The notes under the pieces: model-generated
Told to the model about the DNA's origin: nothing
Databases searched by the model: none
What the model saw: the letters and a program-made list of their open reading frames with translations, nothing else
Position numbers and translations under genes: made by a program
Shown: in pieces, positions 1-5,458 of the stretch
Layout: each line of letters begins with the position of its first letter
Numbering within the stretch: the stretch's first letter is position 1
From: Deltaproteobacteria bacterium
GTDB lineage: Bacteria > Chloroflexota > Dehalococcoidia > Dehalococcoidales > BS750m-G39
DNA: 6,715 nt
NCBI GenBank assembly: GCA_013202445.1
Contig: JABMRW010000131.1
Span: 1 to 6,715 of the forward strand
Reading direction: 5' to 3'

Positions 1-48
1 CGACCTTTGGGTTATGAGCCCAACGAGCTTCCACTGCTCCACCCCGCG
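1..48 (-). tRNA. Initiator tRNA-fMet (CAU), 3' part cut off by window edge
   Basis: Read on the minus strand from base 48, the sequence begins CGCGGGGTGGAGCAG and matches the 5' two-thirds of a bacterial initiator tRNA. The D stem is GAGC/GCTC around a short loop. The anticodon arm is TTGGG-CTCATAA-CCCAA, with anticodon CAT at 16-14. The three consecutive G-C pairs next to the anticodon loop are the hallmark of initiator tRNAs and distinguish it from elongator Met and from tRNA-Ile2 with a modified CAU. The 5' base is C, as expected for the C1-A72 mismatch of bacterial initiators, but position 72, the T arm and the acceptor 3' strand lie beyond base 1 and cannot be checked. It carries formylmethionine to start translation. 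A strong dedicated promoter lies just upstream. Confidence 0.93.
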
Positions 49-59
49 TCAGCCCATTC

Positions 60-88
60 AGTATACTTTAGGGCAAATTATATGTCAA
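60..88 (-). promoter_or_regulatory. Sigma70-type promoter of tRNA-fMet
   Basis: On the minus strand there is a perfect -35 box TTGACA (88-83), a spacer of exactly 17 bases, and a -10 box TATACT (65-60). The predicted start near base 53 leaves only about five bases before the mature tRNA end at 48, so RNase P would trim a very short leader. It sits 14 bases after the stop codon of the hydrolase gene on the same strand. This is the strongest promoter in the window and indicates a housekeeping sigma factor that uses the classic consensus. Confidence 0.88.
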
Positions 89-102
89 CCCGCCCCGGTT
101 CT

Positions 103-735
103 CTAAAGCCCCTCCCCAAAAAACCGGCAGACTCTTTCGGCCACCTCCTCCTCAAACCCCGCCCAGAAGTGGTCGGCACCGCTGATAACCTCAAACTGCT
201 TAGGTTCGGGCATTTCACCGGCCAGCTCCCTTAGCTCCTGTTGGGGTATCACGTCATCGTTCTCCCCGATGATGATAAACTTGGGCTTCTTATATTCCTT
301 GAGCGACTCCCCGCCGTACACCAGCGCTGGCGATACCAGCGCCAGCATCTTCACCCTCTCATCCCGGACGGCAACGGAAGCGGCCACGCCCCCGCCGAAG
401 GAGTATCCGGCCAGCCCGATTTTACTCCGCTTGATGTTCTCCGCCGATGATGCCAGGGCCAGTGCCGCCCTCACATCCTCCCGCTCGGCGATGCCCCCGC
501 CAAACTCTCCCTCACTCTTGCCCACCCCCCGGAAGTTAAAGCGCAGGGCGGCGATATTGCTTAAAGCCAGCGCCTGGCAGATACCAAAGACGATATTACT
601 GGACATGTTCCCCCCGTAGAGGGGGTGGGGGTGGCAGACGATAACCGCCGGGAAAGGCTCTTTAGCTTCGGGGAGATGCCAGACCCCTTCCAGCTTGAGT
701 TCGCCGGAGGGGAAGATGATGTGGACCCGCTTCAA
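103..735 (-). CDS. Alpha/beta hydrolase of the HPHP type (COG2945-like)
   Basis: This is a 210-residue single-domain cytosolic alpha/beta hydrolase with no signal peptide or membrane segment. An HPHPLYGG segment (35-42) near the N-terminus matches the oxyanion/HP region of dienelactone-hydrolase-like proteins. FNFRGVGKSEG (66-76) follows. The nucleophile elbow is GYSFG (110-114) with Ser112. The likely acid is Asp160 or Asp161 (GENDDVIP) and the likely base is His189 (GADHFW). Length and order fit an esterase/hydrolase; the substrate cannot be told. The start is TTG at 735-733 and overlaps rarA's stop as TTGA. The next ATG (Met44) would remove the HPHP motif, so TTG is preferred; a GAGG lies about 11 bases upstream. 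The gene is the distal member of a two-gene unit with rarA and is probably translationally coupled to it. Confidence 0.88.
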   Translation of the reverse strand: MKRVHIIFPSGELKLEGVWHLPEAKEPFPAVIVCHPHPLYGGNMSSNIVFGICQALALSNIAALRFNFRGVGKSEGEFGGGIAEREDVRAALALASSAENIKRSKIGLAGYSFGGGVAASVAVRDERVKMLALVSPALVYGGESLKEYKKPKFIIIGENDDVIPQQELRELAGEMPEPKQFEVISGADHFWAGFEEEVAERVCRFFGEGL

Positions 736-2090
736 GCCTGCCGCTTCCTCTTGGGCTCTTTGGTCGGGCTGACGCTCTTCAGCCAGGCCCTCATCTGGTC
801 GGTGACCTGCTGCTCGTAGCCCTGGTCGCTGGGGTTGTAGTAGTGCTTGTTTTTGAGGGAGTTGGGCAGGTACTGCTGCTTGACGATGTGCCCCGGGTAG
901 TTATGGGCGTATTTGTAGCCCTTGCCGTAGCCCATCTTGCCCATGAGCGGTGTCACCGGATTGCGCAGGTGCAGCGGCACCGACTCGGCCGGCCCCTTTT
1001 TGATTTCCTCCTCTACCTGCTCATAGGCCATGTACAGCGAGTTGCTCTTGGGGGCGGTGGCCAGGTAGACGACGGCCTCGGCCAGGGCCAGCTTGCCCTC
1101 GGGCATGCCGATGAAGTGGACGGCCTGCTGGGCGGCGACGGTAATCACCAGCGCCTGCGGGTCGGCCATGCCCACATCCTCCGAGGCGAAGCGCACCAGC
1201 CGCCGGGCGAGATACAGCGGGTCCTCTCCGGACTCGAGCATCCTGGCCAGCCAGTAGAGGGAGGCGTTGGGGTCGGAGCCCCGCAGCGACTTGTGCAGGG
1301 CGGAGATAAGATTAAAGTGGTGCTCGCCTTCTTTGTCGTAGGGTAGGGCGCGGTGCTGGATGGCGTCCTCGATGGTCGGCAGCGAAATATGTCTTTTGCC
1401 CTCCTTGTCGGGCAGCGTGGTCAGGGCGGCTATCTCCAGGGCGTTGAGGGCTACCCGCGCGTCATTGTTGGACATGTTGATGAGGTGGATCGTGGCGTCA
1501 TCGTCCAGCTCCACGCTCATTTTGCCCAGGCCGTTCAGGTCGTCGCTGAGCGCCCGGTTGACGATGACCCGGATTGCATTCTCGTCGAGCGGTTTCAGGG
1601 CGAGCACCTGGCAGCGGGATAGCAGCGCAGAGATGACCTCGAATGACGGGTTTTCGGTGGTGGCGCCGATGAGGGTGATGGTGCCGTCCTCGACGTAGGG
1701 CAGGACGGCGTCCTGCTGCGCTTTGTTGAAGCGGTGAATCTCGTCGATGAATAATATGGTTTTCTGCTGGTAGAGCTTGGCGCGGTCTTTGGCCTCCTCG
1801 ATTATCTGCCGCAGGTCGGCGACGCCGGCGCTGACGGCGCTTACCGGGCTGAAGTGGGCTTCGGTGGCGTTGGCGATAACGAAGGCCAGGGTGGTCTTGC
1901 CGCTGCCCGGCGGCCCCCAGAGTATAATAGATGGCACCTTGCCGGCTTCGATGGCCTTTCTTATTACGTGGCCTTTGCCCAGCAGGTGCTCCTGCCCGAC
2001 GAAGGCGTGTAGCGCGGTCGGGCGCATGCGGGCGGCCAGGGGGGCGTCCCGCCGTTTTTGTTCGTCAAACTGGCGCTCGAACATGTCCAT
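732..2090 (-). CDS. rarA: Replication-associated recombination protein A (RarA/MgsA), AAA+ ATPase
   Basis: This complete 452-residue protein belongs to the RarA/MgsA/WRNIP1 family, which is related to clamp-loader ATPases and acts at stalled replication forks, binding single-strand/double-strand junctions and SSB. Visible motifs are Walker A GPPGSGKT (59-66), Walker B ILFIDE (112-117), sensor 1 GATTEN (142-147) and an arginine finger SRC (158-160, Arg159). The C-terminal half carries the family's tetramerisation region (about 250-440), with RALPYDKEGEHHFNLISALH and LVRFASEDVGMADP. The last residues are basic (KEPKRKRQA). Length is normal for the family. The start is ATG at 2090, with AGGG ten bases upstream. 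A second ATG two codons later cannot be excluded. The hydrolase gene overlaps the stop by four bases. Upstream lie a tandem 10-base repeat and the terminator of the preceding membrane-protein gene. Confidence 0.96.
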   Translation of the reverse strand: MDMFERQFDEQKRRDAPLAARMRPTALHAFVGQEHLLGKGHVIRKAIEAGKVPSIILWGPPGSGKTTLAFVIANATEAHFSPVSAVSAGVADLRQIIEEAKDRAKLYQQKTILFIDEIHRFNKAQQDAVLPYVEDGTITLIGATTENPSFEVISALLSRCQVLALKPLDENAIRVIVNRALSDDLNGLGKMSVELDDDATIHLINMSNNDARVALNALEIAALTTLPDKEGKRHISLPTIEDAIQHRALPYDKEGEHHFNLISALHKSLRGSDPNASLYWLARMLESGEDPLYLARRLVRFASEDVGMADPQALVITVAAQQAVHFIGMPEGKLALAEAVVYLATAPKSNSLYMAYEQVEEEIKKGPAESVPLHLRNPVTPLMGKMGYGKGYKYAHNYPGHIVKQQYLPNSLKNKHYYNPSDQGYEQQVTDQMRAWLKSVSPTKEPKRKRQA

Positions 2091-2096
2091 GGCTTT

Positions 2097-2119
2097 TTTA
2101 CCCTAATACTTTACCCTAA
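2097..2119 (-). repeat. Tandem 10-base direct repeat in the rarA leader
   Basis: On the minus strand TTAGGGTAAA occurs twice (2119-2110 and 2106-2097), separated by three bases, giving a 13-base period. The proximal copy supplies the AGGG that serves as the likely ribosome-binding site of rarA; the distal copy directly abuts the T-run of the upstream terminator. It could be an operator, a duplicated ribosome-binding site or chance. Confidence 0.6.
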
Positions 2120-2138
2120 AAAGTGGATTTTATCCACT
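2118..2138 (-). terminator. Short rho-independent terminator after the membrane-protein gene
   Basis: On the minus strand a 7-bp stem AGTGGAT/ATCCACT (2138-2132 with 2128-2122) closes a three-base loop. It is followed by TTTTT (2122-2118) and then AGGG. It lies 15 bases past the stop of the small membrane-protein gene and 28 bases before the rarA ATG. The stem is short and the T-run is only five bases, so read-through into rarA is plausible. I found no convincing separate promoter for rarA in the remaining space. Confidence 0.6.
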
Positions 2139-2153
2139 CCGCCCATCGGCACT

Positions 2154-2507
2154 TTATTCTCTTGAAAAGACGAAGAGAATCAGGAGCAGTTGAATAACCC
2201 CCACACCGGTAACAACCCACAGTACCGGCCTGACGAAGACATTGGCCGCCGCGCTGCCGGCTAACATCGAGGTCCAGATATATAGAAATGTGATGGCGAC
2301 CAGTCCCAGAAATTCCAAAATAACCGGTATAAACTCTTCGAGTATCAGGTCGTTGATTATTTTCATTATGAGGGGAATGACCATGAGAATGGCCCCGATG
2401 ACAATCAGGGCAAAGTTGGTAATGACCGCCCCGATTATGCCGCACACCATGCCGGCTGCTACCAGGATAATCATAAATGCTTGGAGCGTAAGCTTGGATC
2501 CGTTCAT
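2154..2507 (-). CDS. Small integral membrane protein, four predicted helices, function unknown
   Basis: This 117-residue hydrophobic protein is not one I recognise. Four likely membrane segments are visible: about 10-30 (FMIILVAAGMVCGIIGAVIT), 32-50 (FALIVIGAILMVIPLIMKI), 60-82 and 93-114. Between the second and third is a short charged stretch (INDLILEEF). Both termini are short. There is no signal peptidase site, catalytic motif or cysteine pattern. It starts with ATG at 2507, with a G-rich AGGGGGG a few bases upstream as the ribosome-binding site. A terminator follows the stop. It precedes rarA on the same strand, but the terminator argues that they are at least partly separate units. Its base composition fits the backbone and not the adjacent cassette. 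It is very probably a real gene, because it has a start signal, a terminator and coherent hydrophobic periodicity. Confidence 0.8.
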   Translation of the reverse strand: MNGSKLTLQAFMIILVAAGMVCGIIGAVITNFALIVIGAILMVIPLIMKIINDLILEEFIPVILEFLGLVAITFLYIWTSMLAGSAAANVFVRPVLWVVTGVGVIQLLLILFVFSRE

Positions 2508-2541
2508 TTAGCCCCCCTATTTCTCTAATTTTTTAAGGAAA

Positions 2542-2566
2542 CCCTATCCCCTGTGTCCCCTTCCCC
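2542..2566 (-). other. G-quadruplex motif on the minus strand
   Basis: On the plus strand four C-runs (CCC, CCCC, CCCC, CCCC at 2542-2544, 2548-2551, 2557-2560 and 2563-2566) are spaced by 3, 5 and 2 bases. The minus strand therefore fits the canonical G3+N1-7 pattern. It lies 35 bases upstream of the membrane-protein start, on the strand that gene is transcribed to, and shares its last two G-runs with the 12-bp hairpin at 2557-2583, so the two structures would compete. Confidence 0.45.
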
Positions 2567-2583
2567 TTGGCAAGGGGAAGGGG
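2557..2583. repeat. Perfect 12-bp inverted repeat, terminator-shaped
   Basis: CCCCTTCCCCTT (2557-2568) and AAGGGGAAGGGG (2572-2583) are exact reverse complements around a GGC triloop. On the plus strand the hairpin is followed, after five bases, by eight T (2589-2596), which is the shape of a rho-independent terminator. However, no plus-strand gene lies upstream to be terminated. It may instead be one copy of a dispersed intergenic hairpin repeat, or a block against antisense transcription. Confidence 0.75.
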
Positions 2584-2598
2584 AAGTATTTTTTTTAG

Positions 2599-2617
2599 AG
2601 AGGGGCTTCGCCCCTCT
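2599..2617. repeat. Second hairpin, 8-bp stem with three-base loop
   Basis: AGAGGGGC (2599-2606) pairs with GCCCCTCT (2610-2617) around TTC; with a two-base bulge the stem extends into TTTT/AAAA. On the minus strand its tip reads GCGAAGC, a known exceptionally stable DNA mini-hairpin sequence. There is no T-run after it on either strand, so it is not a standard terminator. A decayed relative (GAGAGGCTTAGCCCC) lies at about 2685-2699, suggesting repeat-derived DNA. Confidence 0.6.
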
Positions 2618-2784
2618 AAAACTCCCTATTCCCCGCCCCGCTTATTGTATCACGGTTAACTCCCCCCCTTATCCCCCCACCGATGAGAGGCTTAGCCCCT
2701 TACTCACACCTCACATAAATCCTGCCATCTTCTAGCTGAACCACCAGATAAATAATACCATGTGTGTCAAAACCTAGGCAAAAG
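2618..2784. other. Intergenic DNA between backbone and cassette; no gene recognised
   Basis: This part of the left spacer carries C-runs on the plus strand (2629-2680) and then changes abruptly to A+T-rich sequence from about 2700. On the minus strand a frame ending in TAA at 2702-2700 stays open upstream through the rest of the spacer and reads plausibly as a protein C-terminus (…VQLEDGRIYVRCE). It has no start of its own and may be a remnant or chance. The composition change makes this the likely left edge of the imported cassette. Confidence 0.4.
2644..2652 (-). promoter_or_regulatory. Candidate extended -10 promoter for the membrane-protein gene
   Basis: On the minus strand TGATACAAT (2652-2644) matches an extended -10 element (TGN followed by TACAAT). 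No good -35 box is present at 16-18 bases. Transcription from here would give a leader of about 130 bases containing both hairpins and the G-quadruplex motif before the ATG at 2507. Support is the motif alone. Confidence 0.35.
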
Positions 2785-2793
2785 TGGTATAAT
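2785..2793 (+). promoter_or_regulatory. Extended -10 promoter of the restriction-modification cassette
   Basis: TGGTATAAT contains a perfect TATAAT (2788-2793) preceded by TGN, the extended -10 form, which needs little -35 contact; no good -35 box is seen. Transcription would start near 2799-2801, only about six bases before the methyltransferase ATG at 2806. There is no Shine-Dalgarno sequence in that gap, so the message should be leaderless or nearly so. Confidence 0.7.
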
Positions 2794-2805
2794 TTTATAA
2801 AGTGA

Positions 2806-3810
2806 ATGGATAATAGCTTTACATTCATAGACCTCTTTGCTGGTATCGGCGGCACGAGAATCGCTTTTGAGTCTGCGGGTTGTCGTTGTATTTTCTCATC
2901 AGAATGGGATAAATTTGCCCGATTTACCTATGAAGCAAATTTTGGGGAGGTTCCCAAAGGAGACATAACTAAAATACCTTCAGATGAAATCCCGGAACAC
3001 GATATACTGGTAGCGGGGTTTCCATGTCAGCCGTTCTCAATCTCAGGGGTCTCGAAAAAACGGTCTCTGGGAAGACCTCATGGTTTTGATGACCCCACCC
3101 AAGGCACCTTATTCTTTCAAGTTAAGAGAATACTGGATGACAAGAGACCCAGAGCTTTTCTATTAGAAAATGTCAAAAATATCAGAAGCCACGACAAGGG
3201 TAATACCTACAGGGTAATAATAGATTCTCTTACAAAAGACCTAGGATATACTATCTTTGATGAAGTAATGGAGGCAGATTTATATGTCCCCCAGCACAGA
3301 CCGAGAATATACATAGTGGGTTTCAGGGAACCCACTCTTTTTCAATTCCCACGCTACATTCCTACCAAGAAACCTCAATTTATGGAAATCCTTGAACAAT
3401 CAGTCCCTGGGAAATACACGCTTTCCAACCACCTTTGGGAATATCTGCAAGCATATGCTGAGAAGCATAGAAAACTCGGCAATGGTTTTCGTTACGGTCT
3501 CACCGACCTCAAAGGCAGAGCTAGGACACTCAGCGCTAGGTATCATAAGGATGGCTCTGAGATTCTAATACCACAAAATGGCAAGAATCCTCGCAGACTT
3601 ACACCCAGAGAATGTGCTAATCTTATGGGTTTTACACAACTTCGCCCGAGCTTTAAAATTCCTGTTTCCGATACTCAGGCTTACAGACAATTCGGCAATT
3701 CCGTAGTTGTTCCCCTTGTATCTGATATAGCAAATGCGATTGTAGCTAAACTGGATGATATGTATCCACAGCCTAAAGAGCAGGAATACGTTTCAATTGG
3801 AGGTAACTAG
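2806..3810 (+). CDS. DNA (cytosine-5)-methyltransferase, Dcm/EcoRII-like
   Basis: This complete 334-residue enzyme transfers a methyl group from S-adenosylmethionine to carbon 5 of cytosine. All the hallmark motifs are present in order: I FIDLFAGIGG (7-16, AdoMet binding), IV GFPCQPFS (71-78) with catalytic Cys74, VI ENV (121-123), VIII QHRPR (163-167), IX RRLTPRECANLMGF (263-276) and X QFGNSVVVP (295-303). From memory the closest resemblance is E. coli Dcm: VSKKRSLGRPHGF, TQGTLFF and ENVKNIRSHDKG, and in the target-recognition region GNGFRYG (225-231) and RTLSARYHKDGSEIL (240-254). That suggests a CCWGG- or CCNGG-type target, but this is inference. Dcm's long N-terminal extension is absent. 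ATG 2806 lies just after the -10 box. AGA arginine codons and low G+C differ from the flanks, as expected for acquired DNA. It is the first gene of the cassette. Confidence 0.96.
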   Translation: MDNSFTFIDLFAGIGGTRIAFESAGCRCIFSSEWDKFARFTYEANFGEVPKGDITKIPSDEIPEHDILVAGFPCQPFSISGVSKKRSLGRPHGFDDPTQGTLFFQVKRILDDKRPRAFLLENVKNIRSHDKGNTYRVIIDSLTKDLGYTIFDEVMEADLYVPQHRPRIYIVGFREPTLFQFPRYIPTKKPQFMEILEQSVPGKYTLSNHLWEYLQAYAEKHRKLGNGFRYGLTDLKGRARTLSARYHKDGSEILIPQNGKNPRRLTPRECANLMGFTQLRPSFKIPVSDTQAYRQFGNSVVVPLVSDIANAIVAKLDDMYPQPKEQEYVSIGGN

Positions 3811-3813
3811 ACT

Positions 3814-4761
3814 GTGGCTTCTCTATCCATTCAGGCAATGGAATCCTATCTCTCCCACAGTATAAGCAGCCTGAATCGCAATAAACTCCATGGTCTCCTC
3901 GCTGAAATTGATTTCAGAAATTATATAAATTCACTTGGCTTTCATGAGAGGGTTTCTGTTGGGGGTTGGATCGTCCGCAATACAGGAGCGGGTACATTCG
4001 CCCACGATACTGTAGTGTTTTTCCCAAATACAATTGTCCCCGATGTAGATTATCCACCAACTTCCCAACTACCAGACCCCGGTCACGGTCTTCACACAAT
4101 ATGTTCTACCTTTCATCAATTAGGTATCGGGAGTTATTTCTGTACTCCCGTTGTTAATATAGACGAAAACCCTTTATCAATTCAGTGGCATTCAGTACAA
4201 CTGGGTCTACCAACCCAGCAGCCTTATTCACCTTTTCCTGTAGACCTTCCGGACTTTACTCCTCGTTCAAGAAGATACAACTTCCTCCAGAGCAACACAG
4301 ACGTATCACTCATACCCGAGAATTCTATGCCTGAAGAATTCTCAAAGGAGCATCTCAGGGTGAGCTTTCAAAATAGATATATGGCAGAAATCAGTGATAT
4401 TGATGGCATTTTGTGGGGTGAACAATATACATATCCAATAGAAATCAAAGAAAAAACTCCTGCGTCTGACAACAAGATTGGCGAATACTTTGGTCTGGAC
4501 GTTGGTCCCTTTGTTAAACTTGCCTTTTATGCTGCAAAGCGCGGTAATCTTCACTCCATTTTTATTGTACGTGAAATAAACGATGTTGAAAGCAGAGAGT
4601 TAGTTAACTGGCTCTTTATAACCTATGACCAGCTTGCCCAATACGCGTCATGGGTATATCGGGGAGGCGGCACCAATATGCTGGGAGGGCAGAGCTCTGT
4701 CGTCAGAATCCCGAAATCCGAGTTTCAAGTTCTTAACGGAGACACAATAAAGCAATTATAG
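3814..4761 (+). CDS. Probable type II restriction endonuclease, PD-(D/E)XK type
   Basis: I do not recognise the family of this 315-residue protein. The function is inferred from position, directly after a C5-methyltransferase, and from a nuclease-like core: DIDGIL (Asp195, Asp197), a strand YPIEIK with Glu210 and Lys212, then a helix-strand stretch (KLAFYAAKRGNLHSIFIVREI, 235-255). Asp197-x12-Glu210-x-Lys212 fits the D…(E/D)xK active site, and Glu31 (LLAEIDF) could be the extra N-terminal acid. The start is GTG at 3814 with GGAGG at 3799-3803 inside the end of the methyltransferase gene, a 10-base spacing; only three bases separate the two genes. No membrane segment or signal is present. The low G+C matches the other cassette genes. 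It presumably cuts the sequence its partner methylates. A different nuclease or accessory role is possible. Confidence 0.7.
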   Translation: MASLSIQAMESYLSHSISSLNRNKLHGLLAEIDFRNYINSLGFHERVSVGGWIVRNTGAGTFAHDTVVFFPNTIVPDVDYPPTSQLPDPGHGLHTICSTFHQLGIGSYFCTPVVNIDENPLSIQWHSVQLGLPTQQPYSPFPVDLPDFTPRSRRYNFLQSNTDVSLIPENSMPEEFSKEHLRVSFQNRYMAEISDIDGILWGEQYTYPIEIKEKTPASDNKIGEYFGLDVGPFVKLAFYAAKRGNLHSIFIVREINDVESRELVNWLFITYDQLAQYASWVYRGGGTNMLGGQSSVVRIPKSEFQVLNGDTIKQL

Positions 4762-4769
4762 CAACCTCT

Positions 4770-5399
4770 ATGTTTGTAAACCATGTCCCCGACAATAAAA
4801 TAAAATATCTCAGACGCAGAATTCTTACTTGGGGCAAACAAAACTATGCTGACTTCCCATGGAGATACACAACCAATCAGTGGCACGCCCTCGTCGCTGA
4901 ACTAATGCTACAAAGAACCAAGGCCGAGCAGGTACTCCCGGCATACCTTTCATTCTGTAACACTTATCAGTCGCCACGGGACTACATATCATCATCTCCT
5001 TCCCCGTTTATCTCACTGGGGCTCCATTGGAGGTCAGATACTTTCAAAAAACTCGCTGATATTCTAGCCCGCCAAAAAATACCTCTGGATAAATCCCAGC
5101 TTCTTCAACTTCCGGGAATCGGTGATTACATAGCTTCCGCTTTTCTTTCGCTCCATGCAGGAATAAGAGCGCCAATCATTGATAGTAACATCGTTCGCCT
5201 TTACGGAAGGTTTTTCGGATTCCCCACTGACGGGGAAACGAGACGTAAGAGCTGGTTCATTGAACTTACCGGCAGAATTACACCCAAACGAAGTTTCAAA
5301 GACTTCAACTATGCTGTCATAGACCTAACTCGGATGGTCTGTAAACCAAAACCATTATGTTCTCAATGCATCCTTGCAAAAAAATGTTCGAATGTTTGA
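4770..5399 (+). CDS. HhH-GPD DNA glycosylase, MutY/Mig-like, probable G:T mismatch glycosylase
   Basis: This 209-residue member of the EndoIII/MutY superfamily has FPWR (29-32), AELMLQRT (43-50, Glu44 aligned with the MutY catalytic glutamate), the helix-hairpin-helix LPGIGDY (114-120), and Asp138 in IIDSNIVRLYGR, the conserved catalytic aspartate. A C-terminal cysteine cluster lies at 191, 197, 200 and 206 for a 4Fe-4S cluster. Tyr120 replaces the lysine of bifunctional EndoIII, predicting a glycosylase without lyase activity, as in the Methanothermobacter thymine glycosylase Mig.MthI. The C-terminal Nudix-like domain of full MutY is absent, so this is not ordinary MutY. The first cysteine spacing is C-x5-C rather than the usual C-x6-C. 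It starts eight bases after the nuclease stop without a clear ribosome-binding site, suggesting coupled translation. It probably repairs T from deaminated 5-methylcytosine made by its neighbour. Confidence 0.87.
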   Translation: MFVNHVPDNKIKYLRRRILTWGKQNYADFPWRYTTNQWHALVAELMLQRTKAEQVLPAYLSFCNTYQSPRDYISSSPSPFISLGLHWRSDTFKKLADILARQKIPLDKSQLLQLPGIGDYIASAFLSLHAGIRAPIIDSNIVRLYGRFFGFPTDGETRRKSWFIELTGRITPKRSFKDFNYAVIDLTRMVCKPKPLCSQCILAKKCSNV

Positions 5400-5458
5400 C
5401 CCCTCACTTACGCTCCTCCTTTCTAATCCTCCCTTTATCCTCTACCCACTCACTCTCA

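Noticed and set aside
1..48. tRNA-Ile2 or elongator tRNA-Met as identity of the CAU tRNA
   Set aside because: The anticodon stem carries three consecutive G-C pairs next to the loop and the 5' base is C, both initiator features.
843..1346. 167-codon plus-strand open frame opposite rarA
   Set aside because: It is the antisense shadow of a fully conserved rarA frame in G+C-rich DNA, with low-complexity composition and no recognisable motif.
2116..2445. 109-codon minus-strand frame overlapping the membrane-protein gene
   Set aside because: It overlaps the better frame at 2154-2507, crosses its terminator and lacks coherent hydrophobic or domain structure.
2553..2735. 60-codon plus-strand open frame in the left spacer
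   Set aside because: It runs through two hairpins and C-runs, lacks a ribosome-binding site and gives a proline-rich sequence without protein-like features.
4770..5399. Calling the glycosylase a standard housekeeping MutY or EndoIII
   Set aside because: It lacks the MutY C-terminal domain and the EndoIII catalytic lysine, and sits inside an imported restriction-modification cassette.
2696..5420. Target-site duplication flanking the cassette (CCCCTTACTCACACC near 2696 and CCCCTCACTTACGC near 5401)
   Set aside because: The two stretches share only CCCCT exactly; the rest matches loosely in C-rich sequence, which is no evidence for an insertion duplication.
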